Assembly (NCBI GenBank): GCA_024697655.1 | Contig: JAILFI010000104.1 | Span: 1 to 17,547 of the forward strand | Length of the DNA: 17,547 nucleotides | From: Clostridiales bacterium | GTDB taxonomy: Bacteria; Bacillota_A; Clostridia; Peptostreptococcales; Anaerovoracaceae | Direction: 5' to 3' | In this document: piece by piece, positions 1 to 8,828 of the stretch | Layout: each line of letters opens with the position of its first letter | Position numbering within the stretch: position 1 is the first letter of the stretch | The notes under the pieces: model-generated | What the model was told of the DNA's origin: nothing | The model's input: only the letters and a program-made list of their open reading frames with translations | The model's database searches: none | Program-made: the position numbers and the translations under genes

Positions 1-533
1 ACCTTCAGCGAGGTGTTCGCGATGATGCCGCCGAGAGCGATGACAGCGATGTCGGAGGTGCCGCCGCCGATATCGATGACCATGACGCCTTCCGGACGCG
101 TGATGTCAAGCCCCGCGCCGATGGCAGCCGCGATGGGCTCCTCCATCAGGAACACGTCCTTGCCGCCTGCCTGGGTCGCTGCCTCGCGGACCGCACGCTT
201 TTCGACTTCCGTGACACCCGAAGGTACACAGACCATGATGCGGGGGCGGAAGAACTTGCCCGCGCCGACGGTCTTCTTGATGAAATACTTGAGCATCATC
301 TCCGTGACCAGATAGTCCGAAACGACGCCGTCACGCAGCGGACGGATCGCGATGATGTTGGCCGGAGTACGGCCGAGCATATCCTTCGCCTCGGAACCGA
401 CCGCCAGGATCTCGTTGGTCTCCTCGTCTACCGCGACGACCGACGGCTCCTGCAGGACGATGCCCTTCCCTTTTGTATATACCAGCACGTTCGCTGTTCC
501 CAGGTCGATGCCGATCTCTTCAGAAAAACCCAT
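1..533 (-). CDS. mreB: Rod shape-determining protein MreB/Mbl, N-terminal part (runs off window)
   Basis: This is a bacterial actin homologue that polymerises under the membrane and guides elongasome cell-wall synthesis. About 177 codons are present and the C-terminal half lies beyond position 1. The actin-fold signatures are visible: the phosphate-1 loop IGIDLGTANV (residues 7-16), the EEPIAAAIGAGL segment (131-142) and the phosphate-2 loop VIDIGGGTSD (152-161). The start MGFSEEIGIDLGT is typical of the family and is preceded by a purine-rich GAGAGGGA ribosome binding site. The gene lies downstream of pyrG on the same strand but has its own promoter 83 bp upstream. MreB and Mbl cannot be separated from the N-terminus alone. 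The family is sure, the exact paralogue is not. Confidence 0.95.
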   Translation of the reverse strand, partial: MGFSEEIGIDLGTANVLVYTKGKGIVLQEPSVVAVDEETNEILAVGSEAKDMLGRTPANIIAIRPLRDGVVSDYLVTEMMLKYFIKKTVGAGKFFRPRIMVCVPSGVTEVEKRAVREAATQAGGKDVFLMEEPIAAAIGAGLDITRPEGVMVIDIGGGTSDIAVIALGGIIANTSLK

Positions 534-615
534 TTCGTTCCCTCTCTATTGTTAGTGCGATGACTGTTCTCTGTATTGGTGTGTGCCGCTCATGTGCGGA
601 CTTTGTCAGATAAGT

Positions 616-644
616 ATTATATAGGAATCGCCCTGTCTTCGCAA
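616..644 (-). promoter_or_regulatory. Sigma-A promoter of mreB
   Basis: On the minus strand, TTGCGA (644-639), a 17-bp spacer and a perfect TATAAT (621-616) lie between pyrG and mreB. The predicted transcript has a leader of about 75 nt before the mreB start at 533. I see no convincing intrinsic terminator after pyrG, so mreB may also receive read-through. The rest of 534-702 shows nothing else I can support. Confidence 0.75.
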
Positions 645-702
645 CCGACCGCCGCTGAAAAGTCCAAGTTTCACACATCTGTCACAGACCGCACCGCCCC
701 TG

Positions 703-2511
<1,809 letters not shown>

Positions 2512-2550
2512 TTATTTCCGTGCACGTAGTTGAAAAACTATTACTGCGTT

Positions 2551-2579
2551 ATTATAAACCTGTTGCGCGCACTTGTCCA
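2551..2579 (-). promoter_or_regulatory. Sigma-A promoter of pyrG
   Basis: On the minus strand, TGGACA (2579-2574, one mismatch to consensus), a 17-bp spacer and a perfect TATAAT (2556-2551) are present. Transcription would start near 2544 and give a leader of about 170 nt before pyrG, long enough for RNA-level control. The promoter diverges from the nrdJ promoter with about 80 bp between the two -35 elements. Confidence 0.75.
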
Positions 2580-2634
2580 CTATTAATTGTCAGAAAAATG
2601 CAGGTTTTAGCAGAAATAATAGCCCATCAATTGT

Positions 2635-2682
2635 TAACAATATATCGTGCTTTTTATGCTTGAACAACACTATATATAGTGC
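2635..2682 (+). promoter_or_regulatory. Tandem NrdR boxes upstream of nrdJ
   Basis: Box 1 (2635-2650) reads TAACAATATATCGTGC and box 2 (2667-2682) reads ACACTATATATAGTGC. The known NrdR box is about acaCwAtATaTwGtgt. Box 2 contains a perfect 14-bp palindrome; box 1 matches the core except one position. Their centres (2642.5 and 2674.5) are 32 bp apart, close to three helical turns, the spacing typical of paired NrdR sites. Box 2 fills the spacer between the nrdJ -35 and -10, so NrdR binding should block RNA polymerase. NrdR is a Zn-finger/ATP-cone repressor that senses the ATP/dATP state; its gene is not in this window. Confidence 0.9.
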
Positions 2683-2688
2683 TATAAT
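2660..2688 (+). promoter_or_regulatory. Sigma-A promoter of nrdJ
   Basis: TTGAAC (2660-2665), a 17-bp spacer and a perfect TATAAT (2683-2688) form a strong promoter. Transcription would start near 2695 and give a leader of about 86 nt. The spacer is NrdR box 2. Confidence 0.85.
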
Positions 2689-2714
2689 GCGATTTGTACC
2701 CAATAAGGCTATAC

Positions 2715-2738
2715 TGCGCCGTCCTCTTTGGCGGCGCA
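2715..2738 (+). promoter_or_regulatory. GC-rich hairpin in the nrdJ leader
   Basis: TGCGCCG (2715-2721) and CGGCGCA (2732-2738) form a perfect 7-bp stem with a 10-nt loop, starting about 20 nt after the predicted transcript start. No U-run follows, so it is not a terminator; it may stabilise the mRNA 5' end. The leader is too short for a cobalamin riboswitch. Confidence 0.45.
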
Positions 2739-2780
2739 CTGAAATCACAATCAATTCTATATATTAAAGGAGCTTGAACA

Positions 2781-5105
2781 ATGGCGATCAGCGACATCGG
2801 AAAGAACGCGCGGGAAGTACTGACCCGCAGATATCTCGGCAAAGACGAGAACGGCAATGTGACGGAAGACCTCGAAGGAATGTTCCGCCGCGTTTCGGAC
2901 GCAGTAGCAAGAGCAGACCGCAAATTCGACGGCATGGCGGATGTGAACGCGCTCAGCGACGAGTTCTTCGAACTCATGACCAGTCTGCGGTTCCTTCCCA
3001 ACTCCCCCACGCTCATGAACGCGGGCCGTCCGCTCGGGCAGCTGTCCGCATGCTTCGTCCTGCCTGTCGGCGACAGCATGGAGGAGATCTTCGACGCCGT
3101 CAAGAACGCCGCCCTGATCCACAAGTCCGGCGGCGGCACCGGCTTCGCGTTCTCCCGCCTGCGCCAGAAAGGTGCGACCGTCCGCTCCACGGGCGGTGTC
3201 GCCAGCGGCCCGGTCAGCTTCATGAAGGTCTTCAACACCGCGACCGAAGCTGTCAAACAAGGCGGCACCAGACGCGGCGCCAACATGGGCATCCTGCGTA
3301 TCGACCATCCGGATATCATGGAGTTCATCCGCTGCAAGCAGGACAACAATGACATCAACAACTTCAATATTTCCGTCGGTCTGACCGAGACCTTCATGGA
3401 AGCGGTGGAGCGCGGCAACGACTACGATCTGATCGACCCGAAGACCGGGGACACGGTCGGCCATCTGAACGCGAAGGAGGTCTTCGACACGATCGTCGAC
3501 GCCGCCTGGTCCAACGGCGAGCCGGGCATCATCTTCCTCGACCGTCTCAACCGCGACAACGTCGTTCCCGCACAGGGCGAGATCGAGAGCACCAACCCCT
3601 GCGGCGAGCAGCCCCTGCTGCCGTACGAGAGCTGCAACCTCGGTTCCATCAACCTCACCAGAATGCTCAAGGAAACGCCGGACGGCTATGCGGTCGACTA
3701 CGATCTGCTGAAGACCACGGTCGACGAAGCCGTGCATTTCCTCGACAACGTCATCGAGATCAACAACTACCCGCTCGACATCATCGATGAGACCACCAAG
3801 GCCACCCGCAAGATCGGACTCGGCGTCATGGGATTCGCGGACATGCTCCTCATGCTGAACATTCCGTACAACTCGGAAGAAGGCGTTGAGCTGGCAGACA
3901 AGATCATGGCGTTCATCAACAACACCGGTCACGCGGCCAGTCAGAAACTGGCCCAGCGCCGCGGTCCGTTCCCGCTGTTCTCCAGCAGCATCTACGCGCA
4001 CAAAGCGCCGCTGCGCAACGGCACCGTCACGACGATCGCTCCGACCGGCACCCTGTCGATCATCGGCGGCTGCTCCTCCGGCGTCGAACCCATCTTCGCC
4101 TATGCGTACATCCGCAACGTCATGGACGGGACCGAACTCGTCGAGACCAACCCGATCCTGCTGAAAAAACTGCAGGAAGCCGGTGTCTACAGCGAAGAAC
4201 TGATGCGCAGGATCGTCAAAGAAGGCACCATCGCCCACTGCGAAGAAGTCCCCGAAGAGATCCGCCGCGTCTTCGTCTGCGCGCACGACATCGACCCGAT
4301 CGATCACGTCAAAATGCAGGCAGCCTTCCAGCGCCACACGGACAACGCCGTTTCCAAGACGGTCAACTTCTCGAACAGCGCGACCAGAGACGACGTCGCC
4401 GAAGTCTACAAGCTCGCCTATAAGGAAGGCCTCAAAGGCGTCACGATCTACCGCGACGGCAGCCGCGACATGCAGGTCCTGAACATCGGCAGCGTGAAGG
4501 GCAAGGAAGAATCGCCCGAGGCGGCGGCTTCCGCCCCGCAGGGACAGGTCTACGGCCACATCAAACCGCGCCAGCGCAGCAATGTGACCCAGGGTTTCAC
4601 TGAGAAGATGCGCATCGGCTGCGGCAGCCTGTACATCACCACCAACTACGACGAGCACGGCATCTGTGAAGTCTTCACCAGCACCGGCAAAGCCGGCGGC
4701 TGCCCGAGCCAGAGCGAAGCGACCGCGCGTCTTGCGTCCATCGCGCTCAGAAGCGGCATCTCCGTGCAGGAAGTCTACGATCAGCTGAAGGGCATCCGCT
4801 GCCCGTCCACCATCCGTCAGCAGGGTCTCAACTGCACATCCTGCCCGGATGCCATTGCCAAGGTGCTCATGAAGGTATCGAAGTATATCGAGCAGAACAA
4901 AGCGACCCCCGAGCAGCTCAACGGCAAACCGGAAAGCTTTGAAGTAGAACCCGTGCAGACACATCAGAAAGCCGCCACCAAGGAAGAAGACCGCATCCCG
5001 GCGAACTCTGCCGAGATCCATGTCTGCCCCGAGTGCGGCGGTCCCGTTGAACACGAAGGCGGCTGCGTCATCTGCCGCAACTGCGGTTTCAGCAAGTGCG
5101 GCTGA
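2781..5105 (+). CDS. nrdJ: Adenosylcobalamin-dependent (class II) ribonucleotide reductase
   Basis: This enzyme reduces ribonucleotides to deoxyribonucleotides using a thiyl radical generated from adenosylcobalamin, so it works with or without oxygen. It has 774 residues. FLPNSPTLMNAG (71-82) opens the barrel. NPCGEQ (272-277) supplies Asn272, the thiyl-radical Cys274 and Glu276; Cys91 and Cys285 fit the redox-active pair. A C-terminal TSCPD-type region (about 605-700, with GGCPSQ and CTSCPD) follows. The tail CPECGGP...CVICRNCGFSKCG ends in cysteines expected to shuttle electrons from thioredoxin. I see no N-terminal ATP cone, so overall-activity control by dATP may fall to NrdR. The start is set by AAAGGAG 8 nt upstream. 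It is a single-gene transcript ending at the bidirectional terminator. Confidence 0.97.
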   Translation: MAISDIGKNAREVLTRRYLGKDENGNVTEDLEGMFRRVSDAVARADRKFDGMADVNALSDEFFELMTSLRFLPNSPTLMNAGRPLGQLSACFVLPVGDSMEEIFDAVKNAALIHKSGGGTGFAFSRLRQKGATVRSTGGVASGPVSFMKVFNTATEAVKQGGTRRGANMGILRIDHPDIMEFIRCKQDNNDINNFNISVGLTETFMEAVERGNDYDLIDPKTGDTVGHLNAKEVFDTIVDAAWSNGEPGIIFLDRLNRDNVVPAQGEIESTNPCGEQPLLPYESCNLGSINLTRMLKETPDGYAVDYDLLKTTVDEAVHFLDNVIEINNYPLDIIDETTKATRKIGLGVMGFADMLLMLNIPYNSEEGVELADKIMAFINNTGHAASQKLAQRRGPFPLFSSSIYAHKAPLRNGTVTTIAPTGTLSIIGGCSSGVEPIFAYAYIRNVMDGTELVETNPILLKKLQEAGVYSEELMRRIVKEGTIAHCEEVPEEIRRVFVCAHDIDPIDHVKMQAAFQRHTDNAVSKTVNFSNSATRDDVAEVYKLAYKEGLKGVTIYRDGSRDMQVLNIGSVKGKEESPEAAASAPQGQVYGHIKPRQRSNVTQGFTEKMRIGCGSLYITTNYDEHGICEVFTSTGKAGGCPSQSEATARLASIALRSGISVQEVYDQLKGIRCPSTIRQQGLNCTSCPDAIAKVLMKVSKYIEQNKATPEQLNGKPESFEVEPVQTHQKAATKEEDRIPANSAEIHVCPECGGPVEHEGGCVICRNCGFSKCG

Positions 5106-5136
5106 TCCGCCACGCTGATACCCGGCACAAATAGCT

Positions 5137-5173
5137 AAAAGAAAAGACCCGGCCTATCCACCGGGTCTCTTTT
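5137..5173. terminator. Bidirectional intrinsic terminator between nrdJ and scfB
   Basis: AGACCCGG (5145-5152) and CCGGGTCT (5161-5168) form a perfect 8-bp stem with an 8-nt loop. A T-run follows on the plus strand (5170-5173) and interrupted T-runs follow on the minus strand (complement of 5144-5137). It sits between two converging genes and can serve both. Confidence 0.85.
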
Positions 5174-5199
5174 GTATTTTCTATTATCTGTCCGAGGCG

Positions 5200-6585
5200 C
5201 TACTCTTCCGCCTCCATCGCCTCCGCGACCTTCATCATGACCGCGCACTCGATGCGTTTTCTGTGCAGCACGCACCCGAGTTCGTAGACACCTGTGACGG
5301 TGCCGGTCGTGTGATACGCGTTCGCTGCGCAGCCGCCGCTGCAATACAGTCTGGCAAAGCAGTCCTCGCATTCTTTGTGCGAGTACACGTTACAGCCGGT
5401 GAACTCCTCATGCACCGCCGGGTTGGTGATGCCGGTGTCGAGCGTGCCGAGGCGGAACCGCTCTTCCCCGACAAACTGGTGGCACGGATACAGATCCCCT
5501 TCCGGGGTGACCGCCACGTACTCCGTGCCGACGCCGCATCCGGAGATGCGTTTCGAAATGCACGGACCGCCCATCAGGTCGATATCGTAATGGTAGAAGT
5601 TGAACGGCCGCCCTTCCCGCCTTCTTTCAAGCATGGCGACAGCCAGTTTTTCGTACTCTTCACAGAGCACATCCGCATCCCCTTCATGCAGCGCATACGG
5701 TGCGCTCATCGGCGCGACCACCGGCTCCATCGAGAGTTCTTTGAACCCCAGGTCCGCCATATGCAGGATCTCGTCGGAGAAACGCAGATCGTACTGCGTG
5801 TACGTCCCGCGCATATAGTAGTCCTTCTGTCCTCTGGCATCCGCGAACGCCTTGAACTTCGGCACGATCTTTTCGTACGCACTGCCGTCGCGTTCCGCGC
5901 CTTTCAGGTGCCGCATCCGGTCGTTCGTCTCGCGGCAGCCGTCCAGCGACAGGACGACGTTGCCCATTTCCTGATTGCAGAAGTCGATCACATCCTGATC
6001 CACCAGGATGCCGTTCGTGGTCAGCGTGAACCGGAAGTTTTTCCCGGTCGATGCTTCCAGAGAACGTCCGTAGCGGACGAGTTCCTTGCAGACATCCCAG
6101 TTGAGCAGCGGCTCCCCGCCGAAGAAATCCACTTCAAGGTTGCGCCGTCCGGGCGAATTGGCCACCAGGAAGTCGATCGCTTTTTTGCCGGTCTCCAAAG
6201 ACATCAGACCCGCCTTGCCGTGGTATTCGCCCTTGCCGGCAAAGCAGTATTCACAGTCCATATTGCAGGCGTGCGCCACATGCAGGCACATCGCCTTCAG
6301 GACCGACTGCCGCTGCTTGAAGCCCTGCGCAAGCGGTTTGAACAGGTCTTCCGAGAACAGCTGCCCGCTCTTTTTGAGTTCGCCGATCTCCTCCAGGATC
6401 TCATCGAGTTCCGCTTCGGTGAGCGCCTGTTCACGGATCAGGCTGCCGCGCGCCGACTCGTCAAAATCCCCCCGCTCGTCAAAGTGCGAGAGGACCGCAT
6501 ACGTCGCCGGATCCAGCGCGTGCACACAGCCGCTGTTCTGGTCGATCGCGATCTGATAACCGTTCAGTTCGTAAAGATGTACCAT
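5200..6585 (-). CDS. scfB: Radical SAM SCIFF peptide maturase (thioether-forming)
   Basis: This enzyme is expected to install a thioether (sactionine-type) bond in the neighbouring SCIFF peptide, using a radical SAM cluster plus auxiliary Fe-S clusters. It has 461 residues. An N-terminal peptide-recognition region (about 1-90) comes first. The radical SAM motif CNMDCEYCF (Cys107, Cys111, Cys114) and FFGGEPLLNW follow. A cysteine-rich SPASM-like C-terminus contains CGVGTEYVAVTPEGDLYPCH and later the spaced cysteines of CEDCFARLYCSGGC. I start at MVHLYELNGY (6585) because family members begin M-H-x-x-x-L-N-G-Y there; GGAG is 11 nt upstream, somewhat long, and an in-frame ATG at 6618 gives an alternative. 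It lies 111 nt downstream of scfA, the canonical arrangement. Cysteine positions are counted from 6585. Confidence 0.93.
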   Translation of the reverse strand: MVHLYELNGYQIAIDQNSGCVHALDPATYAVLSHFDERGDFDESARGSLIREQALTEAELDEILEEIGELKKSGQLFSEDLFKPLAQGFKQRQSVLKAMCLHVAHACNMDCEYCFAGKGEYHGKAGLMSLETGKKAIDFLVANSPGRRNLEVDFFGGEPLLNWDVCKELVRYGRSLEASTGKNFRFTLTTNGILVDQDVIDFCNQEMGNVVLSLDGCRETNDRMRHLKGAERDGSAYEKIVPKFKAFADARGQKDYYMRGTYTQYDLRFSDEILHMADLGFKELSMEPVVAPMSAPYALHEGDADVLCEEYEKLAVAMLERRREGRPFNFYHYDIDLMGGPCISKRISGCGVGTEYVAVTPEGDLYPCHQFVGEERFRLGTLDTGITNPAVHEEFTGCNVYSHKECEDCFARLYCSGGCAANAYHTTGTVTGVYELGCVLHRKRIECAVMMKVAEAMEAEE

Positions 6586-6647
6586 GTAGATGTTTGCTCC
6601 GTTCCGTGCGGACAGCATTCCCGCTGCCGCAAATAATTGCAGACACG

Positions 6648-6671
6648 AAAATTGCCGCCTTGCGGCGACAA
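6648..6671 (-). terminator. Weak intrinsic terminator between scfA and scfB
   Basis: On the minus strand TTGTCGCC (6671-6664) pairs with GGCGGCAA (6659-6652) around a GCAA tetraloop, with one G-U pair. Four T follow (6651-6648). It lies 25 nt after the scfA stop. Partial termination here would yield more precursor-peptide mRNA than maturase mRNA, as is common in RiPP operons. The U-run is short, so strength is uncertain. Confidence 0.55.
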
Positions 6672-6696
6672 TCCGTATTACCTGTCAGCGGTTTAC

Positions 6697-6840
6697 TTAT
6701 TTCTTCTGCTCGCAGCGCTGGTTTGCGACGCTGCAGGAAGTCTTGCTGGCGGACTGGCAGGATGTCTGGCACTCGCCGCAGCCGGCCTTCTTCAGATCTT
6801 CGCTCAGGTTTCTCGTGTTGATCGTCTTGATCCTCTTCAT
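6697..6840 (-). CDS. scfA: SCIFF (six-cysteines-in-forty-five) RiPP precursor, variant with five cysteines
   Basis: This 47-residue ORF is the substrate of the adjacent radical SAM maturase. It begins MKRIKTINTRNLSEDLKKAG, a typical SCIFF leader, and continues with CGECQTSCQSASKTSC (21-36) and SVANQRCEQKK. The start has GGAGG 7 nt upstream (GGAGGATAACT before ATG). The family pattern, as I recall it, is C-x2-C-x3-C-x3-C-x3-C-x6-C. Here Cys21, Cys24, Cys28, Cys36 and Cys43 are present, but the fourth position is Ser32. The residue after Cys36 is Ser37, where the family usually has Thr. The gene has its own promoter. The mature peptide's function is unknown in all organisms. Confidence 0.93.
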   Translation of the reverse strand: MKRIKTINTRNLSEDLKKAGCGECQTSCQSASKTSCSVANQRCEQKK

Positions 6841-6895
6841 AGTTATCCTCCATATCTTACTGCGGCATGCACCGCTTGATGACTCGTTCGTGCGT

Positions 6896-6924
6896 ATTGT
6901 ATCACAAGGCGCATCGAATGTACA
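6896..6924 (-). promoter_or_regulatory. Promoter of scfA-scfB
   Basis: On the minus strand, TGTACA (6924-6919), a 17-bp spacer and TACAAT (6901-6896) are present. The -10 is extended by TG one base upstream (TGATACAAT), which compensates for the poor -35. The leader before scfA would be about 50 nt. Confidence 0.65.
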
Positions 6925-6967
6925 GTACGCGTGACAGGAATCGCATTGCAGCGGCGCAGACGATCCA

Positions 6968-7014
6968 GCTCGAGAGCATCGTTGCGAGTGCTGCGAGCAC
7001 AGATGCTCGAGAGC
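6968..7014. repeat. Nested inverted and direct repeats downstream of smsB
   Basis: The 10-bp direct repeat GCTCGAGAGC occurs at 6968-6977 and 7005-7014. GAGCATC (6974-6980) and GATGCTC (7002-7008) are inverted repeats that enclose GTGCTgcgAGCAC, a small inner hairpin. No T-run follows on either strand, so this is not a clear intrinsic terminator. It may act as a 3'-end structure for the sms transcript. I see no gene in 6925-7044. Confidence 0.5.
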
Positions 7015-7044
7015 GATTGGCTGACAGCCGCTGTCTGTGTATTC

Positions 7045-7995
7045 CTATCCGCGCAGGAATCCTTCGATGATCTTGCGCTCGGCTTCCTCTTCGGTCAGGC
7101 CAAGGCTGCGCAGTTTGAGGATCTGCTCACCGGCCACTTTGCCGATCGCCGCCTCGTGGATGAGGGAAGCGTCGAGATCCGCTGCCAGCAGTTCCGGCGC
7201 CGCGTTGACCTTGCCGTTGCCAACCAGGATGGCGTCGCACTCGGAGTGTCCGGTGCAGCGGTTGTTGCCGTTGATCTTGGAGCGGTATTCCTGATAGGAA
7301 TGGTCCTTGGCCACCGAACGGGAGACCAGATCTACGGCGCTGTCCTCACCGTTCAGCGCGATTTCGAAGTCGGTCTTCGCGTACTGGCTGCCTTCGGTCA
7401 TGATCGATTCCTTGATGACCAGCTTAGCATTGTCCTTGAGATCGCCCCAGGTCTTTCTGTCCGTGTTGTCCACACCGCCGATCTGAGAGGTCTCCATGGT
7501 GAGCTCCGCACCTTCGCCGAGGTGCACTTCCGTCACGGGATCGATGACGCGCTTGCCCGTCCCTTCCCCGGTGCCGATGTGCTTTTCCTGATAGAGGACT
7601 TTCGCATTCTTATCCAGCATGAAGTTGTGGATGCCGTTGTGGCGGGAGTCATCCTCACCGTCCGTGTGCACGCCGCAGCCCGCGACGATCACAACATCCG
7701 CACCTTCGCCGACATGGAAATCATTGTAGACCAGGTCGTCGACATGGCTTCTGGAGATGCAGGCCGGGATATAGATCTTCTCTCCCTTTGTATAAGGATC
7801 GATATAAATGTCCAGGCCCTTGCCGCCTTCTTTGGACTCGATGCGCACGTGCTCGGTGGACTTTCTCCCCGCGCACTGGCTGTCCGCGCGGATATTGAAC
7901 GCGCCGTCGTATTCGCCGCTGCCGTCGTAGTCTGAAATCGCTTTGAGCAGGTCTTCCACGACCTTGCTGACCTTTGTTTCTTTGTTCTCGCTCAT
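7045..7995 (-). CDS. smsB: SufB/SufD-like scaffold of a minimal SUF (SMS) Fe-S assembly system
   Basis: This is a short (316 aa) SufB/SufD-family protein, smaller than classical SufB (about 470 aa) and SufD (about 420 aa). It is expected to form a complex with the adjacent ATPase and act as scaffold for Fe-S cluster assembly in the cytoplasm. The C-terminal beta-helix core holds CTGHSECDAIL (Cys253) and SLIHEAAIGKV (His280, Glu281). These match the Cys of SufB and the His/Glu positions at the SufB-SufD interface, as expected of a single ancestral-type subunit. An internal GGAG lies 8 nt before the ATG, 15 nt after smsC, so the genes are probably translationally linked. No cysteine desulfurase (sufS) or sufU is nearby, which fits the SMS type. 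The name smsB is by family resemblance. Confidence 0.88.
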   Translation of the reverse strand: MSENKETKVSKVVEDLLKAISDYDGSGEYDGAFNIRADSQCAGRKSTEHVRIESKEGGKGLDIYIDPYTKGEKIYIPACISRSHVDDLVYNDFHVGEGADVVIVAGCGVHTDGEDDSRHNGIHNFMLDKNAKVLYQEKHIGTGEGTGKRVIDPVTEVHLGEGAELTMETSQIGGVDNTDRKTWGDLKDNAKLVIKESIMTEGSQYAKTDFEIALNGEDSAVDLVSRSVAKDHSYQEYRSKINGNNRCTGHSECDAILVGNGKVNAAPELLAADLDASLIHEAAIGKVAGEQILKLRSLGLTEEEAERKIIEGFLRG

Positions 7996-8010
7996 CTGTT
8001 CTTCTCCGTC

Positions 8011-8772
8011 TTATGCACCTGCTCTTTTGAGCTGGAATTCCTTCAGCCATTCGGGGTCCTTGCCGATCGGGCAGGAAGACGACCGCTCGTTATACATCAG
8101 CTGCGGCATGATCTCCTCTGTCGGCCCCTGGATGCGGACTCTGCCGTCCTGGATGACGATGATCTCATCTGCGATAGACAGCAGTCTCTCCTGATGGGAG
8201 ATGACCAGCAGGGCTTTGTCGTTCTCTTTCTTAAGACGTTCAAAACTGTCGATCAGCCCGTTGAAGCTCCACAGGTCGATACCGGCTTCCGGCTCGTCAA
8301 AGACCATGACCTTCGCATCGCTTCTCGCCAGTACCGTCGCGATCTCGATACGCTTGATCTCGCCGCCTGACAGACTCGCGTTGACCTCGCGGTCGATGTA
8401 GTCCTTGGTGCACAGACCGACCTGATCCATCAGACCGCAGATCGCCTGCTCCTGCAGCGTTTCCTTAGCAGACAGATCCAGCATATCCCGCACGGTCAGG
8501 CCTTTAAACCGGACCGGCTGCTGGAATCCGTACGCCACGCCCAGTTTGGCGCGCTCTGTGATATCCAGATCCGAAATATTCTCGCCGTCCATCCAGATCT
8601 CTCCCGCTGTCTGGTGCACGACACCGGCGATGACCTTGGCCAGCGTCGTCTTGCCGCTGCCGTTTGGACCTGTGATGACGGTCAGTTTGCCGCTCTCCAC
8701 GGTGAAATCGATCCCTTTCAGGATCTCGCCGCCGTCCGGCGCCGTCCATTGAATGTTTTTTAATGTCAGCAT
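8011..8772 (-). CDS. smsC: SufC-like ABC ATPase of the minimal SUF (SMS) system
   Basis: This soluble ABC-type ATPase drives conformational change in the SufB/D-like partner encoded directly downstream. It has 253 residues: Walker A GPNGSGKTT (35-43), Q-loop near Gln84-Gln85, signature LSGGE (134-138), Walker B VMVFDEP (155-161) and H-loop His193. No membrane segments are present, as usual for SufC. I start at MLTLKNIQWT (8772), where SufC proteins begin and GAGGGA lies just upstream. The frame stays open to 8853 but would then overlap the preceding gene. It follows the nitroreductase by 56 nt with no convincing promoter between, so the three genes may be one transcript. Confidence 0.93.
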   Translation of the reverse strand: MLTLKNIQWTAPDGGEILKGIDFTVESGKLTVITGPNGSGKTTLAKVIAGVVHQTAGEIWMDGENISDLDITERAKLGVAYGFQQPVRFKGLTVRDMLDLSAKETLQEQAICGLMDQVGLCTKDYIDREVNASLSGGEIKRIEIATVLARSDAKVMVFDEPEAGIDLWSFNGLIDSFERLKKENDKALLVISHQERLLSIADEIIVIQDGRVRIQGPTEEIMPQLMYNERSSSCPIGKDPEWLKEFQLKRAGA

Positions 8773-8828
8773 ATGTTCCCTCGCTGTCTGATTGATATTC
8801 TGGCCTGTTCCGGGCGGATGTGCCCGTA

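Noticed and set aside
2695..2780. Cobalamin riboswitch in front of the B12-dependent reductase gene
   Set aside because: The leader is only about 86 nt and I see no B12-box-like sequence; known cobalamin riboswitches need about 200 nt. Control by NrdR boxes explains the region.
2757..5054. A 765-codon open frame on the minus strand opposite nrdJ
   Set aside because: It lies wholly antisense to a clear NrdJ, has low-complexity Val/Asp/Gly/Arg-rich translation and no family signature. It follows from GC-rich codon use of nrdJ.
6602..6853. A 124-codon minus-strand open frame overlapping scfA and the scfB start
   Set aside because: It is out of frame with scfA, whose 47 residues match the SCIFF family exactly and which has its own ribosome binding site.
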